Shown here piece after piece: positions 35,720-44,318 of a stretch of DNA of 64,000 nt. How positions within the stretch are numbered: the stretch's first letter is position 1; each line of letters starts with the position of its first letter. The notes beneath the pieces were generated by a model. It was not told where the DNA came from. It did not search any database and saw only the letters and a list, made by a program, of their open reading frames with translations. The position numbers and the translations under genes were made by a program. The DNA is from Actinoplanes sp. NBC_00393 (GTDB lineage: Bacteria; Actinomycetota; Actinomycetes; Mycobacteriales; Micromonosporaceae): NCBI RefSeq assembly GCF_036053395.1, contig NZ_CP107942.1, positions 1,082,501-1,146,500 on the forward strand. The letters are read 5' to 3'.

Positions 35720-36174
35720 CCGACCGCCCCGGATACCCCGCCGACGCCGTACTGCGCACCATGTCGCTACGCCGCCGAGTCGTCCTTTTCACCGCCGGCC
35801 TGGCCGCCACAGCCGGAACCGTGCTCCTGCTGCAACTCTGGCTCACTGAACCCGGCCCGCTGCCGGCCCGCACACACGCCGCCTTCGCCGCGCTGACCTT
35901 GATCAACATGACCTGGGCCGGGTACGCAGCCTGGGCGCTGACCCGAATGCCGTTGTTCGCCCGGGATCGGGTGATCGGCGGCTGGCTCGCGACCGTCTTC
36001 AGCGCTCTCACCGCAGTGGTCGCCCTCATCGTCGCCGCGATGCGCCCAAGCGCGCCGGCCTTCACCGTCGCGGCGGCCGCCCTGGTCTGCGTGGCCCTCG
36101 CGATCCTGACGCTCCGCCGCGCCCGGGCCCGGCGGTCCGAGCTGTTGGCGCTGGAGGCAGCCATCAGCCAGTAA
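35716..36174 (+). CDS. Small four-helix membrane protein coupled to an ECF sigma factor
   Basis: 152 residues with about four hydrophobic segments (FTAGLAATAGTVLLLQLWL; AAFAALTLINMTWAGYAAWA; TVFSALTAVVALIVAAM; VAAAALVCVALAILTL). No zinc anti-sigma motif is visible. ATG at 35716 overlaps the sigma gene stop. Position suggests it regulates the sigma factor; this is not shown by its sequence. Confidence 0.75.
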   Translation: MTDRPGYPADAVLRTMSLRRRVVLFTAGLAATAGTVLLLQLWLTEPGPLPARTHAAFAALTLINMTWAGYAAWALTRMPLFARDRVIGGWLATVFSALTAVVALIVAAMRPSAPAFTVAAAALVCVALAILTLRRARARRSELLALEAAISQ

Positions 36175-36624
36175 TCCCAGCCCGGCGCCAGCGGATCCCC
36201 TCGCGGCTCCGGCTCCATTCCTTATTACGACGTTCACGTCTTTTGTCCTTCCTCTAGTTCGGCTTGCCGGGCGCAGCCTTGGATCCGGTCTGCGTCGGTT
36301 CGCGGCTTGCTGGTGTTGCCTTGGATCCGGTCTGCGTCGGCTGGCGGCTTGCTGGTGTTGCCTTGGATCCGGTCTGCGTCGGCTGGCGGCTTGCTGGTGT
36401 TGCCTTGGATCCGGTCTGCGTCGGCTGGCGGATTGCCGGCGCGGCCTTTGTTGACGTCTGCTTGCCGACTCCCGGGCTTGCCGCAGCGAAGATCTTGGCG
36501 GCCAATAACGTTTTCCTTCCCGTCGGTGATGGGCGGCAAAGAGGTCGGAGGCTGCTTCAATTCTGGCATGATCAATACGAATTAGGGGATGCGTTCGGCG
36601 TGGCCGATGAGGGATAATATCTGT
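36175..36624. other. Gene-free stretch of lower GC with a tandem array
   Basis: I see no convincing gene in this 450 bp. It holds the 42 bp array (36279-36446) and then a locally AT-richer segment (about 36490-36620) unlike its surroundings. Both strands have open frames through the array, because 42 is a multiple of three, but their composition is not that of a real gene here. Confidence 0.6.
36279..36446. repeat. Four tandem 42 bp units
   Basis: Copies start with TTGGATCCGGTCTGCGTCGG at 36279, 36321, 36363 and 36405; the first and last differ by a few bases from the two nearly identical middle ones. The unit contains GGATCC and ends TTGCTGGTGTTGCC. Located 105 bp after the membrane protein stop codon. 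Confidence 0.93.
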
Positions 36625-37440
36625 ATGGGTCAGATGCAGTTCTTCACCGCGGCGAAATTGGCCGAAATGCGCGACCGGACCGCCTCGCGCAACTATTCAG
36701 CGGCCGGTGAAGAATTCCGTCGCGAGCATGAGCGCCATCGTGCGTGGGGGCTGCGCCGCCGCCACGCCGATCGCTTGCGGCGGGCGCGCGGGGCGAGCCG
36801 TGGCCCGCGGACAACGCCTCTGTGCAGCGAGGGCGCCATGGCTTCGTCGCCCAGGCCCGCTCGTGAGGGCGCCGGCGGTGCTGTACCCGGCGGTGCTGTA
36901 CCCGGCGGTGCTGTACCCGGCGGTGCTGAACTGGCTGGTGCCGGTATTGGCGATGCGGGATTCGCTGGTAGCAGAGCCGGCGAGGGCGGCCGATGCGGCA
37001 CAGATCCTGGCGACCCCGATCGGTTGGGTGTCGAGCATCCTGGTGACGATCGGTCCTGCGCGGAGCCTGGTGGCGGCGGCGGTCGGTCCGGTGCGGAGCC
37101 TGGTGGCAGTGGTTGGTCCCGCGCGGAACCTGGTGGCAGTGGTCGGTCCGGTGCGGAGTCCGGTGGCGGTGATCGATCGGGTGCCGAGCATCGTGGTGGC
37201 GACTGTTCTGACGCGGAGCGTGGTCGCGGTGATCGGACGGGCGGGCACCCTGGTGGCAGTCGGTTCGGTGGGCCCTCGCCGTGGGCGCGCCGGAAGCCTC
37301 GCAACCTTGCTCCGGCGAGGGTCGATCCGAGAGCGCAGGAAATCGGCGGCAGGTCTCGAAGAGCGAGCCGATTCGCGCGGAATCGGAGCCCGCCGGAAAG
37401 GGGGAGGCGGGCAAGGGCCGGCAGGCAGCGGTTGGATTGA
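36625..37440 (+). CDS. Putative protein with conserved N-terminus and Gly-rich repeat tail
   Basis: About 271 residues from ATG at 36625. The first 60 residues (MGQMQFFTAAKLAEMRDRTA, then RREHERHRAWGLRRRHADRL) look like a genuine charged helical domain with normal codon use. After that come three to four AVPGG units (from 15 bp repeats near 36885-36930) and a long stretch of Gly/Ser/Glu/Arg repeats such as GAEPGGSGRS. A competing frame through the same DNA is also open, so the tail could be an out-of-frame run. TAATAT at 36615-36620, 5 bp before the ATG, might be a -10 box of a leaderless message. Function unknown. Confidence 0.45.
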   Translation: MGQMQFFTAAKLAEMRDRTASRNYSAAGEEFRREHERHRAWGLRRRHADRLRRARGASRGPRTTPLCSEGAMASSPRPAREGAGGAVPGGAVPGGAVPGGAELAGAGIGDAGFAGSRAGEGGRCGTDPGDPDRLGVEHPGDDRSCAEPGGGGGRSGAEPGGSGWSRAEPGGSGRSGAESGGGDRSGAEHRGGDCSDAERGRGDRTGGHPGGSRFGGPSPWARRKPRNLAPARVDPRAQEIGGRSRRASRFARNRSPPERGRRARAGRQRLD

Positions 37441-37612
37441 TCCGGTCTCGGGCCTCCTTCGATTATAGTCGCGCGATGCAGCAATTCCTTCGAACTTAAT
37501 GATGATTTCTTATTGCCGTCTTCGTGACATCTGGCGAAGCGGGTGTCGGCCCACCGAAATGGCGGAAATGCTTTCCGGCGCCGGCAAATTCTATACGACG
37601 GGGTGCGGCCGA

Positions 37613-38338
37613 TCAGGGAGAGCTTCGCAGGGTGAACGGGTCGGCGTGGACTACGCCACCCACTGGGATGGGGAGGTGGTATTCGCGGCCGTCAGGGGTC
37701 TGGACCGCCGGGCGCAGCTCCCAGGCTGCGGTCGGGCTGGCCAGGTCCAAGCGGGTCAAGGGGCCCGCAGCGGCCAGGCGGGAGCCGGTTCGGAAGTCGA
37801 AGCCGGTCAGGGTGCTGCCCGGTGGGAGCATCACGACCGCTAACACCAGGCCGGATGGGGTGGTGAGGGCGGTGAAGAAGCCGGTTTCCGGGCGCATGCT
37901 CACGCAGACGAAGTCGCCCTCGTAGCAGCTGGTGCCGTAGGCGATGTAGTTGCTCAGTTCGCGGAACGGGCCCCCGTTGCTGAGCCACACCGAGGCTGCG
38001 CGGCTTCCGGTGGCGGCGTCGACCTGGCCGGGCTGTTCGCGTAGCAGGACCACGTCGTAGCCGGCCAGCGACTCGGCGAACAGGACGTCGGCGAGGCGGG
38101 GGACCTGGGCGGTGAAGCGGGAGAGCAGGGGGGAGGCGGTGGGTGCGGGCTCGTCGGGTACCGAACGTACCGAAAGGAAGAATGTGAGGGCGGTGACCGC
38201 GGCAACCACCGCGGCGGTGGCGCGGTGGCGGGAGCGTCGGCGGCGGCCGCGGGATGTGGCGCGGGCGGTGAAGCCGGGCGGGAGGTCGCCGGGGCCGGCT
38301 GCCCGGTCGAGCAGGGTGGTGAGCTCGTCTTCGGTCAT
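37613..38338 (-). CDS. Membrane-anchored partner protein of the SigE-family sigma factor
   Basis: 241 residues. A cytosolic N-terminus (MTEDELTTLLDRAAGPGDLP) and a basic patch (RGRRRRSRHR) precede one TM helix (ATAAVVAAVTALTFFLSV), then a 180-residue extracytoplasmic domain with two Cys (YGTSCYEGDFVCVSM). ATG at 38338 overlaps the sigma stop by 4 bp. This is the usual arrangement for the sensor or anti-sigma partner of SigE-family factors in actinobacteria. No named domain recognised. Confidence 0.8.
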   Translation of the reverse strand: MTEDELTTLLDRAAGPGDLPPGFTARATSRGRRRRSRHRATAAVVAAVTALTFFLSVRSVPDEPAPTASPLLSRFTAQVPRLADVLFAESLAGYDVVLLREQPGQVDAATGSRAASVWLSNGGPFRELSNYIAYGTSCYEGDFVCVSMRPETGFFTALTTPSGLVLAVVMLPPGSTLTGFDFRTGSRLAAAGPLTRLDLASPTAAWELRPAVQTPDGREYHLPIPVGGVVHADPFTLRSSP

Positions 38339-38841
38339 CGGACACGCTCCGGGGACTGGTCGGACAGCAGGTCGCGGAGGCGGGCGAGACCGCGGGAGGC
38401 CTGGCTTTTCACCGAGCCGGGGGAGACGCCGAGTTCGTCGGCGGTCTCCTGTTCGCTCAGGCCGAGCCAGTAGCGCAGCACGACGACGGCGCGCATGCGG
38501 GCCGGGAGCTGCCGGAGCGCGGCGAGGACCAGATGCCGGTCGTGGACGCCGCTGAGCTCGTCGGCGGCTTCCACGTCGGGCACGACCGCGGCGCGGCGGG
38601 CCGACCACGGGGAACGCCACCAGCTGGTCTGCAAGTTGACCATGATGCGGCGCGCGTAGGCCTCCGGGCGGTCGGCGCCGATCCGCGACCAGCGGACGTA
38701 GATCCGGGCCAAGGCTTCCTGGACCAGGTCTTCGGCCTGCGCGCGGTCGCCGCAGAGCAGCACGCCGAACCGCATCAGCCGCGGTCCGCTCGCCACCGCG
38801 AACGCCGTGAATTCGTTCTCGTTCAATCCCGCCTCCCTCAC
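38335..38841 (-). CDS. SigE-family ECF RNA polymerase sigma factor
   Basis: 168 residues. Region 2: GDRAQAEDLVQEALARIYVR; region 4: LPARMRAVVVLRYWLGLSEQ, then ETADELGVSPGSVKSQASRG, the typical SigE-family pattern. The long form starts at GTG 38841, but a GGGAGG ribosome site inside it precedes a TTG at 38826 by 5 bp, so the TTG start is likely better. The 44 bp array ends only a few bp upstream, so the array occupies its promoter region. Confidence 0.88.
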   Translation of the reverse strand: MREAGLNENEFTAFAVASGPRLMRFGVLLCGDRAQAEDLVQEALARIYVRWSRIGADRPEAYARRIMVNLQTSWWRSPWSARRAAVVPDVEAADELSGVHDRHLVLAALRQLPARMRAVVVLRYWLGLSEQETADELGVSPGSVKSQASRGLARLRDLLSDQSPERVR

Positions 38842-38847
38842 CTGAAC

Positions 38848-39022
38848 GCGGTAGAGGGTCCCAAGGTTGAGAGAAGTATCAACGCCTGCCCGCGGTAGAG
38901 GGTCCCAAGGCTGAGAGAAGTATCAACGCTGCCCGCGGTAGAGGGCCCCAAGGTTGAGAGAAGTGTCAACGCCTGCACGCGGTAGAGGGTCCCAAGGTTG
39001 AGAGAAGTGTCAACGCCTGCAC
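38848..39022. repeat. Four tandem 43-44 bp units upstream of the SigE-family gene
   Basis: Copies start with GCGGTAGAGGGTCCCAAGG at 38848, 38892, 38935 and 38979 (one variant with GGGCCCC). Each unit contains a short hairpin, GTTGA and TCAAC around an 8 bp loop. The array fills the gap between the small gene at 39172 and the sigma start, and also codes for the last 20 or so residues of that small gene. Confidence 0.92.
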
Positions 39023-39172
39023 GCCGGCCACGTCGGTGTGCCGGGCGATCTCGGCGCCGTGCCGGTAGATGGTCACGCCGCCGGACCACAGGCAGTAGCG
39101 CACGTCGCGGTACCGGGTGATCCGGTCGTCGTGATGCCGAATGACCAGCTCGTCGGCGGGGTTGTCGGCCAT
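38966..39172 (-). CDS. Small hypothetical protein, C-terminus formed by repeat DNA
   Basis: 68 residues. Residues 1-50 (MADNPADELVIRHHDDRITR; LWSGGVTIYRHGAEIARHTD) look like a real small protein with a beta-rich pattern. The remainder (QALTLLSTLGPSTACRR) is read from the 44 bp array, so the original end was probably replaced or extended by repeat growth. Its ATG shares one base with the stop of the propeller gene (TGATG), which suggests translational coupling. Confidence 0.6.
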   Translation of the reverse strand: MADNPADELVIRHHDDRITRYRDVRYCLWSGGVTIYRHGAEIARHTDVAGVQALTLLSTLGPSTACRR

Positions 39173-40386
39173 CAGCGGTTGCGCCCGGCGGCGAACTCGC
39201 CGTGGAAGCGGGCCAGCCCGTCAGAAGCGGAGAACACCTTCGCCACCTTGTCGGTGCCGGTGTCGATCCGGATCAGGTGGTCGCTGGTGAAGCTGGAGAC
39301 GAACACCGACTCCTCGTCGGCGGTGGCGGTCGTGGTGTGCGCGTCGCGGAAGTCGGCGGGCAGTTCGACGTCCGGGCGGAACCGCTTGATGAAGTGCGGT
39401 TTGCCGGGGTCGTCGAGGTCCCAGACGGAGAGGAAGCCGTCGCCGGGGCGGCACGGGCTGCCGGTCCAGGAGTCCTCCTCGGCCACGTACAGCTTGCTGT
39501 TGGCGATCGCGACGTCGGACGGGCAGCGGAACATCCCGGCGCCCTCGACCAGGCTCGTCGGTGCGACGACGAGGGTGGCGGTGTTCTCGACGGTGTCGAT
39601 CAGCCAGATGCTGGGGCCGACGATCCGGGCGCCGGGCAGGGTGCGCGAGGTCGGTCCGGATTGCATGGCGCCGACGTACGCGTACCGATCATCAAGCCAC
39701 GTCGCGGCGTGCGCGAAAGACCCGTACCGCTCAGCCGTGCCCAGCTCGACGGCCTGGGTGACCCGGACCTGGCCGGTGTGCCGGTCCGGCCGGAACACCC
39801 GGACCTCGCGCAGGTCGTAGTCGTAGCCGACGCCGAGCCCGAGCGTCCCGGACGGGTTGAAGTCGATGCCGTGCGTCTGCCGGGTCAGCCTCCGGTCCGC
39901 GTAGACCCGGGTCGGCGTCAGGGTGCCGTCGTCGCCGATCCGGAATCCGCGCACCCGGTCGTCGGTGCAGTGCGTGACGTACGTGAACGGCGCCTGCGGC
40001 AGGAAGGTGGGCCCGTTGGTCTGGGTGTGGAACGGCCGCGACCAGGCCGGGATCGGCTGGCGCGGATCCACCTGGGCCAGGTGTGGCATGTCGGACGGGG
40101 TTCCGGCGGGGTCGAGCGGCAGGATCTGCAGCAGCCGCAGATCGGCGGTCCCCGCGTCCCAGTCGACCGAGCGCAGGCGCAGCGCCACGATCGAGGCCCG
40201 GTACGGCGGAACGGCATCTGTCGCAAGGTAGACGGTGCGCTCGTCTGCGGTGATCCAGGCGTGCCGGGGCGCGGCGGGCTCCCAGCCGCTGATGCCCGCC
40301 AGCGGCACCCGGACCAGCCGGTCGCTGTGGCCGTGCACCAGGACGAGCTCCTTCGACGCCATGTTGACGCCGGTCAAGATGCGCAT
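39172..40386 (-). CDS. Beta-propeller protein (YncE/lactonase-like)
   Basis: 404 residues from ATG at 40386 (MRILTGVNMASKELVLVHGH); a second ATG 24 bp in is also possible. Repeating blade motifs include RHAWITADERTVYLATDAV, DRVRGFRIGDDGTLTPTRVY, HGIDFNPSGTLGLGVGYDYD, CPSDVAIANSKLYVAEED and GDGFLSVWDLDDPG. No signal peptide is seen, so it is probably cytosolic. Substrate or partner unknown. The 170 bp upstream separates it from a divergent sigma gene. Confidence 0.75.
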   Translation of the reverse strand: MRILTGVNMASKELVLVHGHSDRLVRVPLAGISGWEPAAPRHAWITADERTVYLATDAVPPYRASIVALRLRSVDWDAGTADLRLLQILPLDPAGTPSDMPHLAQVDPRQPIPAWSRPFHTQTNGPTFLPQAPFTYVTHCTDDRVRGFRIGDDGTLTPTRVYADRRLTRQTHGIDFNPSGTLGLGVGYDYDLREVRVFRPDRHTGQVRVTQAVELGTAERYGSFAHAATWLDDRYAYVGAMQSGPTSRTLPGARIVGPSIWLIDTVENTATLVVAPTSLVEGAGMFRCPSDVAIANSKLYVAEEDSWTGSPCRPGDGFLSVWDLDDPGKPHFIKRFRPDVELPADFRDAHTTTATADEESVFVSSFTSDHLIRIDTGTDKVAKVFSASDGLARFHGEFAAGRNR

Positions 40387-40556
40387 CTTCGGTTGACCCT
40401 TCCTCGGGTTCGAACACATGACAGAGCCCCGCAACGGTCGCGGTGATACGTCGGCTCCCCGACAGCTCTGCACCGGAATCCGGCACGGTCGCCGAGTATC
40501 AATAACCCTGTGGAGGCATCCGCAGATCGACGGCCCTCGTCGTGAGGAGGTCCAGC

Positions 40557-41153
40557 ATGGTGGACACGTCCACAGTGACCGCGCTGGTGGCCGCGGCCGG
40601 AGAGGGGGACGCGGGCGCATGGAAGGCCCTCGTCGAGAGATATGCGCCGCTCGTCGGCTCGGTGATCGTGAGACACCGGCTGTACGGGGCGGACGCCGAG
40701 GACGTGGCGCAGACCGTGTGGCTGCGTCTCGTCGAGCACCTGCGGGATCTGCGCGAGCCGCGGGCACTGCCGATGTGGCTGATCACGATCTCGCGCAACG
40801 AGTGCGTGCGTGTCCTGAAGGCGGGCAAGCGGCTGCGGCCGGTCGACCCGACCCTCGACGGGGAGACCCTGCACGTCGGGGAGGCGGCCGAGCCGGATCA
40901 GGCGCTGCTCGACGGCGAGCGCCATCAGCGGTTGCTGGCCGCGTTCGCCGAGTTGTCCGACCGGCACCGGGAGTTGTTGCTGTTGCTGACCGCCGACCCG
41001 CCGATCCCGTACACGGAGATCAGTCGGCGGCTCGGCGTACCGGTGGGCAGCATCGGGCCGACCCGCGCCCGTGCGTTGCGCCGCCTGCGGGAGTGCCTGG
41101 AACACGCGAACGGCGAGAGGAGTGGCCGCGGTGGTATCGCGACCCTGGGATGA
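40557..41153 (+). CDS. Sigma-70 family RNA polymerase sigma factor of the CHAT cluster
   Basis: 198 residues. Region 2: WKALVERYAPLVGSVIVRHR, then GADAEDVAQTVWLRLVEHL; region 4: AAFAELSDRHRELLLLLTAD, PYTEISRRLGVPVGSIGPTR. GAGGAGG precedes ATG at 40557 by 6-7 bp. The last 23 bp overlap the next gene. It is the first gene of a group with a small protein, a CHAT protease and a subtilase. Confidence 0.9.
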   Translation: MVDTSTVTALVAAAGEGDAGAWKALVERYAPLVGSVIVRHRLYGADAEDVAQTVWLRLVEHLRDLREPRALPMWLITISRNECVRVLKAGKRLRPVDPTLDGETLHVGEAAEPDQALLDGERHQRLLAAFAELSDRHRELLLLLTADPPIPYTEISRRLGVPVGSIGPTRARALRRLRECLEHANGERSGRGGIATLG

Positions 41154-41583
41154 CGACGAACTACTGTTGCGCGACCTCGCCTCGGCGCTGCGCGGAGCGG
41201 CAGCGGGACAGGAGCGCATCGCGACGCTCGGTGAGGGCGCCTTCGCCTGGTACGGGGTGGACGAGGAACTCGAGTTCGCCACGCTGATCCACGACTCACT
41301 GCTCGACGAGGAGCTGACCGTCCGCGGCGAGCTGCACCGTACCGTCATGTTCGCCTGCTCGTCGGTGACCGTGCAGGTGGAGCGCAACGCCGGCCTGGTG
41401 GTGGGCCAGGTCGTCCCGGCTCAGGAGGGCGAGATCGGGGTGCTGCTGGCCGGCGGCGACGCGACCTGGCTGCAGACCGACGAGCTGGGCTGCTTCTCGA
41501 TGCCGGCGGTGCCACCGGAGGCGTTCCGGTTGCGCTGGCGATCCCCGACAGCCGATGTGGTCACCGACTGGATCCGGCTCTGA
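41131..41583 (+). CDS. Small partner protein of the sigma factor in the CHAT cluster
   Basis: 150 residues. GTG at 41131 is preceded by GAGAGG at 10 bp; a GTG at 41122 is possible. The N-terminal half is alpha-helical and acidic (SRPWDDDELLLRDLASALRG; YGVDEELEFATLIHDSLLD), the second half beta-rich (VTVQVERNAGLVVGQVVPAQ; EAFRLRWRSPTADVVTDWIR), as in a carboxypeptidase-regulatory/Ig-like fold. It overlaps the sigma gene by 23 bp and, tail to tail, the CHAT gene by 23 bp. It may hold the sigma factor inactive until cleaved or displaced (inference). Confidence 0.75.
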   Translation: MVSRPWDDDELLLRDLASALRGAAAGQERIATLGEGAFAWYGVDEELEFATLIHDSLLDEELTVRGELHRTVMFACSSVTVQVERNAGLVVGQVVPAQEGEIGVLLAGGDATWLQTDELGCFSMPAVPPEAFRLRWRSPTADVVTDWIRL

Positions 41584-44182
41584 GGCCGGCCCCGAGACAC
41601 ACGAAGCCGGCTGCGGCGGCCAGCTGCAGCCCACCTTCGGTGCGGCTGCGCTGCTGAGCCGCCGCGAGCGCCTCGGCCGGTGAGTTCCCGGAGCGCAACC
41701 GCGAGTGGTACGCGTGCATCAGCGGCGCCGTCTCACCGTCCGGAACCGGCACCACCGGCGCCACGAGCGTCTCGGTGCCCTGGCTGAGCAGCGCCGACGT
41801 GAGCCCGAGGACCTCCTCGCCGACGACGTGCGAGCGGCCGGTGTCGCAGGCGGCGAGGACCACGTGCCGCGGCGCCTCGCTGAGCATCTCCAGGTCGTAG
41901 ACGGTGAACGGCCCGTCGGCCAGCCGCAGCGACGAGAACTGCGGGTTGTCCGAGCGCGGTTGCCCGTGCGCGGCGACGTGCGCCATGGTGGCGCCGCGCA
42001 TCGCCGCGGTGACGTGCGCGGCGTCGGCGGCGCCGTTGGTGAGCAGCAGCGGCGCGTCGTAGAGGGCGGCCACCGCGTCCGCCTCGGTACGCGCCCCGGG
42101 CAGCCCCGGCCCGGCGACGACCACCACGGCGCCGGCCGGGTCGACGGCCGGCCGGCGCGCCGACTGGTACCAGAGCGTCGCCGACGGTGTGACCGTGACC
42201 GGCCGGCCGGCGCACGACGGCAGGATCGACCAGGGCAGCGACTGCAGCGCCCCGGTCGGCACGACGACGAGCGGCCGGTCGCCGACGACGGCGCCGAGCG
42301 GGCGGAGCAGCAGTTCGTCGAAGACCCGCCCGGCGCGTTCCAGGACCAGGCGGGCGGCCGCGGCGTTCGCCGGGACGGTCCGGGCGTCGGCGAGGCGGTG
42401 CAGCGCGAACGGCAGGTGGGTCAGGTTGTGCAGCACCGCGGTCAGTGGGCCGAGGGTGTGCAGCCGGGCGTGGCCGTCCACCACGGTGACGGCGTGCAGC
42501 ACGTCGTCCAGCAGCACGTACTCGACCAGCGCGGCGTCGCCGAGGTGGGCGGCGAGCTGGGCGATCGAGGGCGGTCCGGTCGGGGCGCCGCCGGAGCCGG
42601 TGAACGTACGCCACCGGTCGCGGATCTGCCGTTCCAGGGTGATCTGGCGGTGCAGCAGGGCGGTCGTCGGCTGCCCGCTACCACGGCGTTCCTCCAACTC
42701 GGTCACCGTGGCGCGCAGGTCGGCGAGGTGCCCGGCCAACTCCGGATCGGCGGGCGGGCGCAGCGGATGCAGCAGCGTGGCGATCGCGCGACCGCGTTCC
42801 GACCAGGAGTAGACGCCGTGCGGGTCACCGTCCTCCAGGGCGATCCGCACGCCGAGCCGGGCCAGCGCGCCGCGATGCGCGGACATGTGCGCCCGCAACT
42901 CGGTCGCGCCGAGGGTCGCCTGGTGCTCCTCGACGATCCGCAGACCGGCTGCCAGGGCCCGGCGCGCGCCGTACCGATTGCCGTCCGCCCGGCGCAGCAT
43001 CGCCTCGGCCAGCCACGCCCGCGCCCGCGAATCGGCCGGACCGGCCGTGCGGGCCCGGCCCGCCAGCGCGAGATCTTTGCGCGCCTGCGCCAGCCGGCCA
43101 CGATCAAGAGACAACCGCCCAGCGAGTACGCGCGCCGCGAGCGCCTGCACTGTCCAGCCGGCCTGCGACAACGCCTCGGCGGACCGGCGCACCTGTGCGG
43201 GGGTGACCCGGTCGGGATGTTGCCGGGCGAGCGCCTGCAGCCGGGCGTCGCGGGCCAGCGCGACCCAGTTGCGCCGGCCGAGCCGGGCGAACTCGCGGGC
43301 CGCCTGCGCCGCCGCCGACTCGGCGATCTCCAGGTCGCCCTGCACCAGCGCGACCGTGGAGAGCAGCAGCCGTGCTTCGGGCAGGTGCATTCTTTTCTGT
43401 TTCCGGTACGCGTTGACGGCCGCCTCGGCGGTGGCGCGGGCCTCGTCGACCAGGCGGACCGACAGCAGCAGTGACGCGCGGTCTACCAGCAGGGAGCCGA
43501 CCTCCATGCCCTGCCGGTGATAGTGCTGCTCGGCGCGGTCGAAATGCTCGAGCGCGGCGGGCACCTCACCCCGGTAGGCCTTGACACAACCGAGGTTCTG
43601 CTCCGCGTACGCCCGAGGCAGTTCCAAACCGTGCTCCGCGCACAGCCGCAGCGCCGCCACCAGGTCCTGCTCGGCCGCGGCGAAGCTGCGCCGGGCCAGA
43701 TGCAGCAACCCGCGGTTGCTCAGCGCCCGGGTCTCCCACTGTGCGTCCCCGGCGCGCCGCAACGCCGGCAAGGCCGGCCGCAGGCTCTCCAAGGCCTCGT
43801 CGTGGCGGCCCATCTCCAGCAGGATCGCCGACCGCTGGACCAGCGCGCGAGCGGCCGAGACGCCGTCCAGCTCGCGGCGGGCGGCCTCGATCTCGCGGAT
43901 CGCCCGGGCCGGCAGGCCGCGCAGCGCCAGCGCCGACGCGAGACTCATCCGCGCCTCACCGATCAGCTGCGCGGAACCGGCCCGGCGGGCGGCGGCCACC
44001 GAGCGGCGCAACTGGCGCACCGCCTCGTCGAGATCACGCAACTGCATGGCCGCCACACCCAGCGCCCGCAGGGAAACGCTCTCACCGGCCCGGTCACCGG
44101 CCCGCCGCGCCGCGCTCTCGGCACGGACCGCCAGCACACGGGCCCGGGCCGGGTCGATCGTGGCCAGGCGCAGAGCCTCCAC
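41561..44182 (-). CDS. TPR-CHAT caspase-like protease
   Basis: 873 residues. Residues 1-450 are tetratricopeptide-like helical repeats (LRALGVAAMQLRDLDEAVRQ; LSNRGLLHLARRSFAAAEQD; RAYAEQNLGCVKAYRGEVPA). A helical linker leads to the CHAT domain (about 560-873), a clan CD cysteine protease. The dyad is intact: His739 in ATMAHVAAHGQPRSDNPQFS and Cys779 in HVVLAACDTGRSHVVGEE. GTG at 44182 is the start given; the strong AGGAGG site upstream is 20 bp away, which is unusual. No signal peptide, so it acts in the cytosol. Divergent from the subtilase gene. Confidence 0.9.
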   Translation of the reverse strand: MEALRLATIDPARARVLAVRAESAARRAGDRAGESVSLRALGVAAMQLRDLDEAVRQLRRSVAAARRAGSAQLIGEARMSLASALALRGLPARAIREIEAARRELDGVSAARALVQRSAILLEMGRHDEALESLRPALPALRRAGDAQWETRALSNRGLLHLARRSFAAAEQDLVAALRLCAEHGLELPRAYAEQNLGCVKAYRGEVPAALEHFDRAEQHYHRQGMEVGSLLVDRASLLLSVRLVDEARATAEAAVNAYRKQKRMHLPEARLLLSTVALVQGDLEIAESAAAQAAREFARLGRRNWVALARDARLQALARQHPDRVTPAQVRRSAEALSQAGWTVQALAARVLAGRLSLDRGRLAQARKDLALAGRARTAGPADSRARAWLAEAMLRRADGNRYGARRALAAGLRIVEEHQATLGATELRAHMSAHRGALARLGVRIALEDGDPHGVYSWSERGRAIATLLHPLRPPADPELAGHLADLRATVTELEERRGSGQPTTALLHRQITLERQIRDRWRTFTGSGGAPTGPPSIAQLAAHLGDAALVEYVLLDDVLHAVTVVDGHARLHTLGPLTAVLHNLTHLPFALHRLADARTVPANAAAARLVLERAGRVFDELLLRPLGAVVGDRPLVVVPTGALQSLPWSILPSCAGRPVTVTPSATLWYQSARRPAVDPAGAVVVVAGPGLPGARTEADAVAALYDAPLLLTNGAADAAHVTAAMRGATMAHVAAHGQPRSDNPQFSSLRLADGPFTVYDLEMLSEAPRHVVLAACDTGRSHVVGEEVLGLTSALLSQGTETLVAPVVPVPDGETAPLMHAYHSRLRSGNSPAEALAAAQQRSRTEGGLQLAAAAGFVCLGAGLRAGSSR

Positions 44183-44266
44183 GGGGCTTGCCTCGATGCC
44201 CGCCTCCTAGGTGAGGGGGCAATCATAGATCGGCTTCGGGGTGTCGCAGAGCGGACTCTACGCTGG

Positions 44267-44286
44267 CGATGTCGATCGATGTCGAT
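44267..44286. promoter_or_regulatory. Tandem CGATGTCGAT repeat between the CHAT and subtilase genes
   Basis: Two head-to-tail copies of CGATGTCGAT (44267-44276, 44277-44286) lie in the 136 bp between the divergent starts. One helical turn between copies suits a regulator binding site. Which promoter it serves is not clear. Confidence 0.4.
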
Positions 44287-44318
44287 AGCGTGAGGGGCGG
44301 CCCGACGGAGGTGCGCTC

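Noticed and set aside
36234..36575. Minus-strand open frame of 113 codons through the 42 bp array
   Set aside because: It is open only because 42 is a multiple of three; the plus strand is open as well, composition is unlike real genes here, and no ribosome site is seen.
37441..37612. Short plus-strand frames between the Gly-rich gene and the sigma-partner gene
   Set aside because: They run into antisense of the sigma-partner gene, lack homology-like motifs and have atypical codon use.
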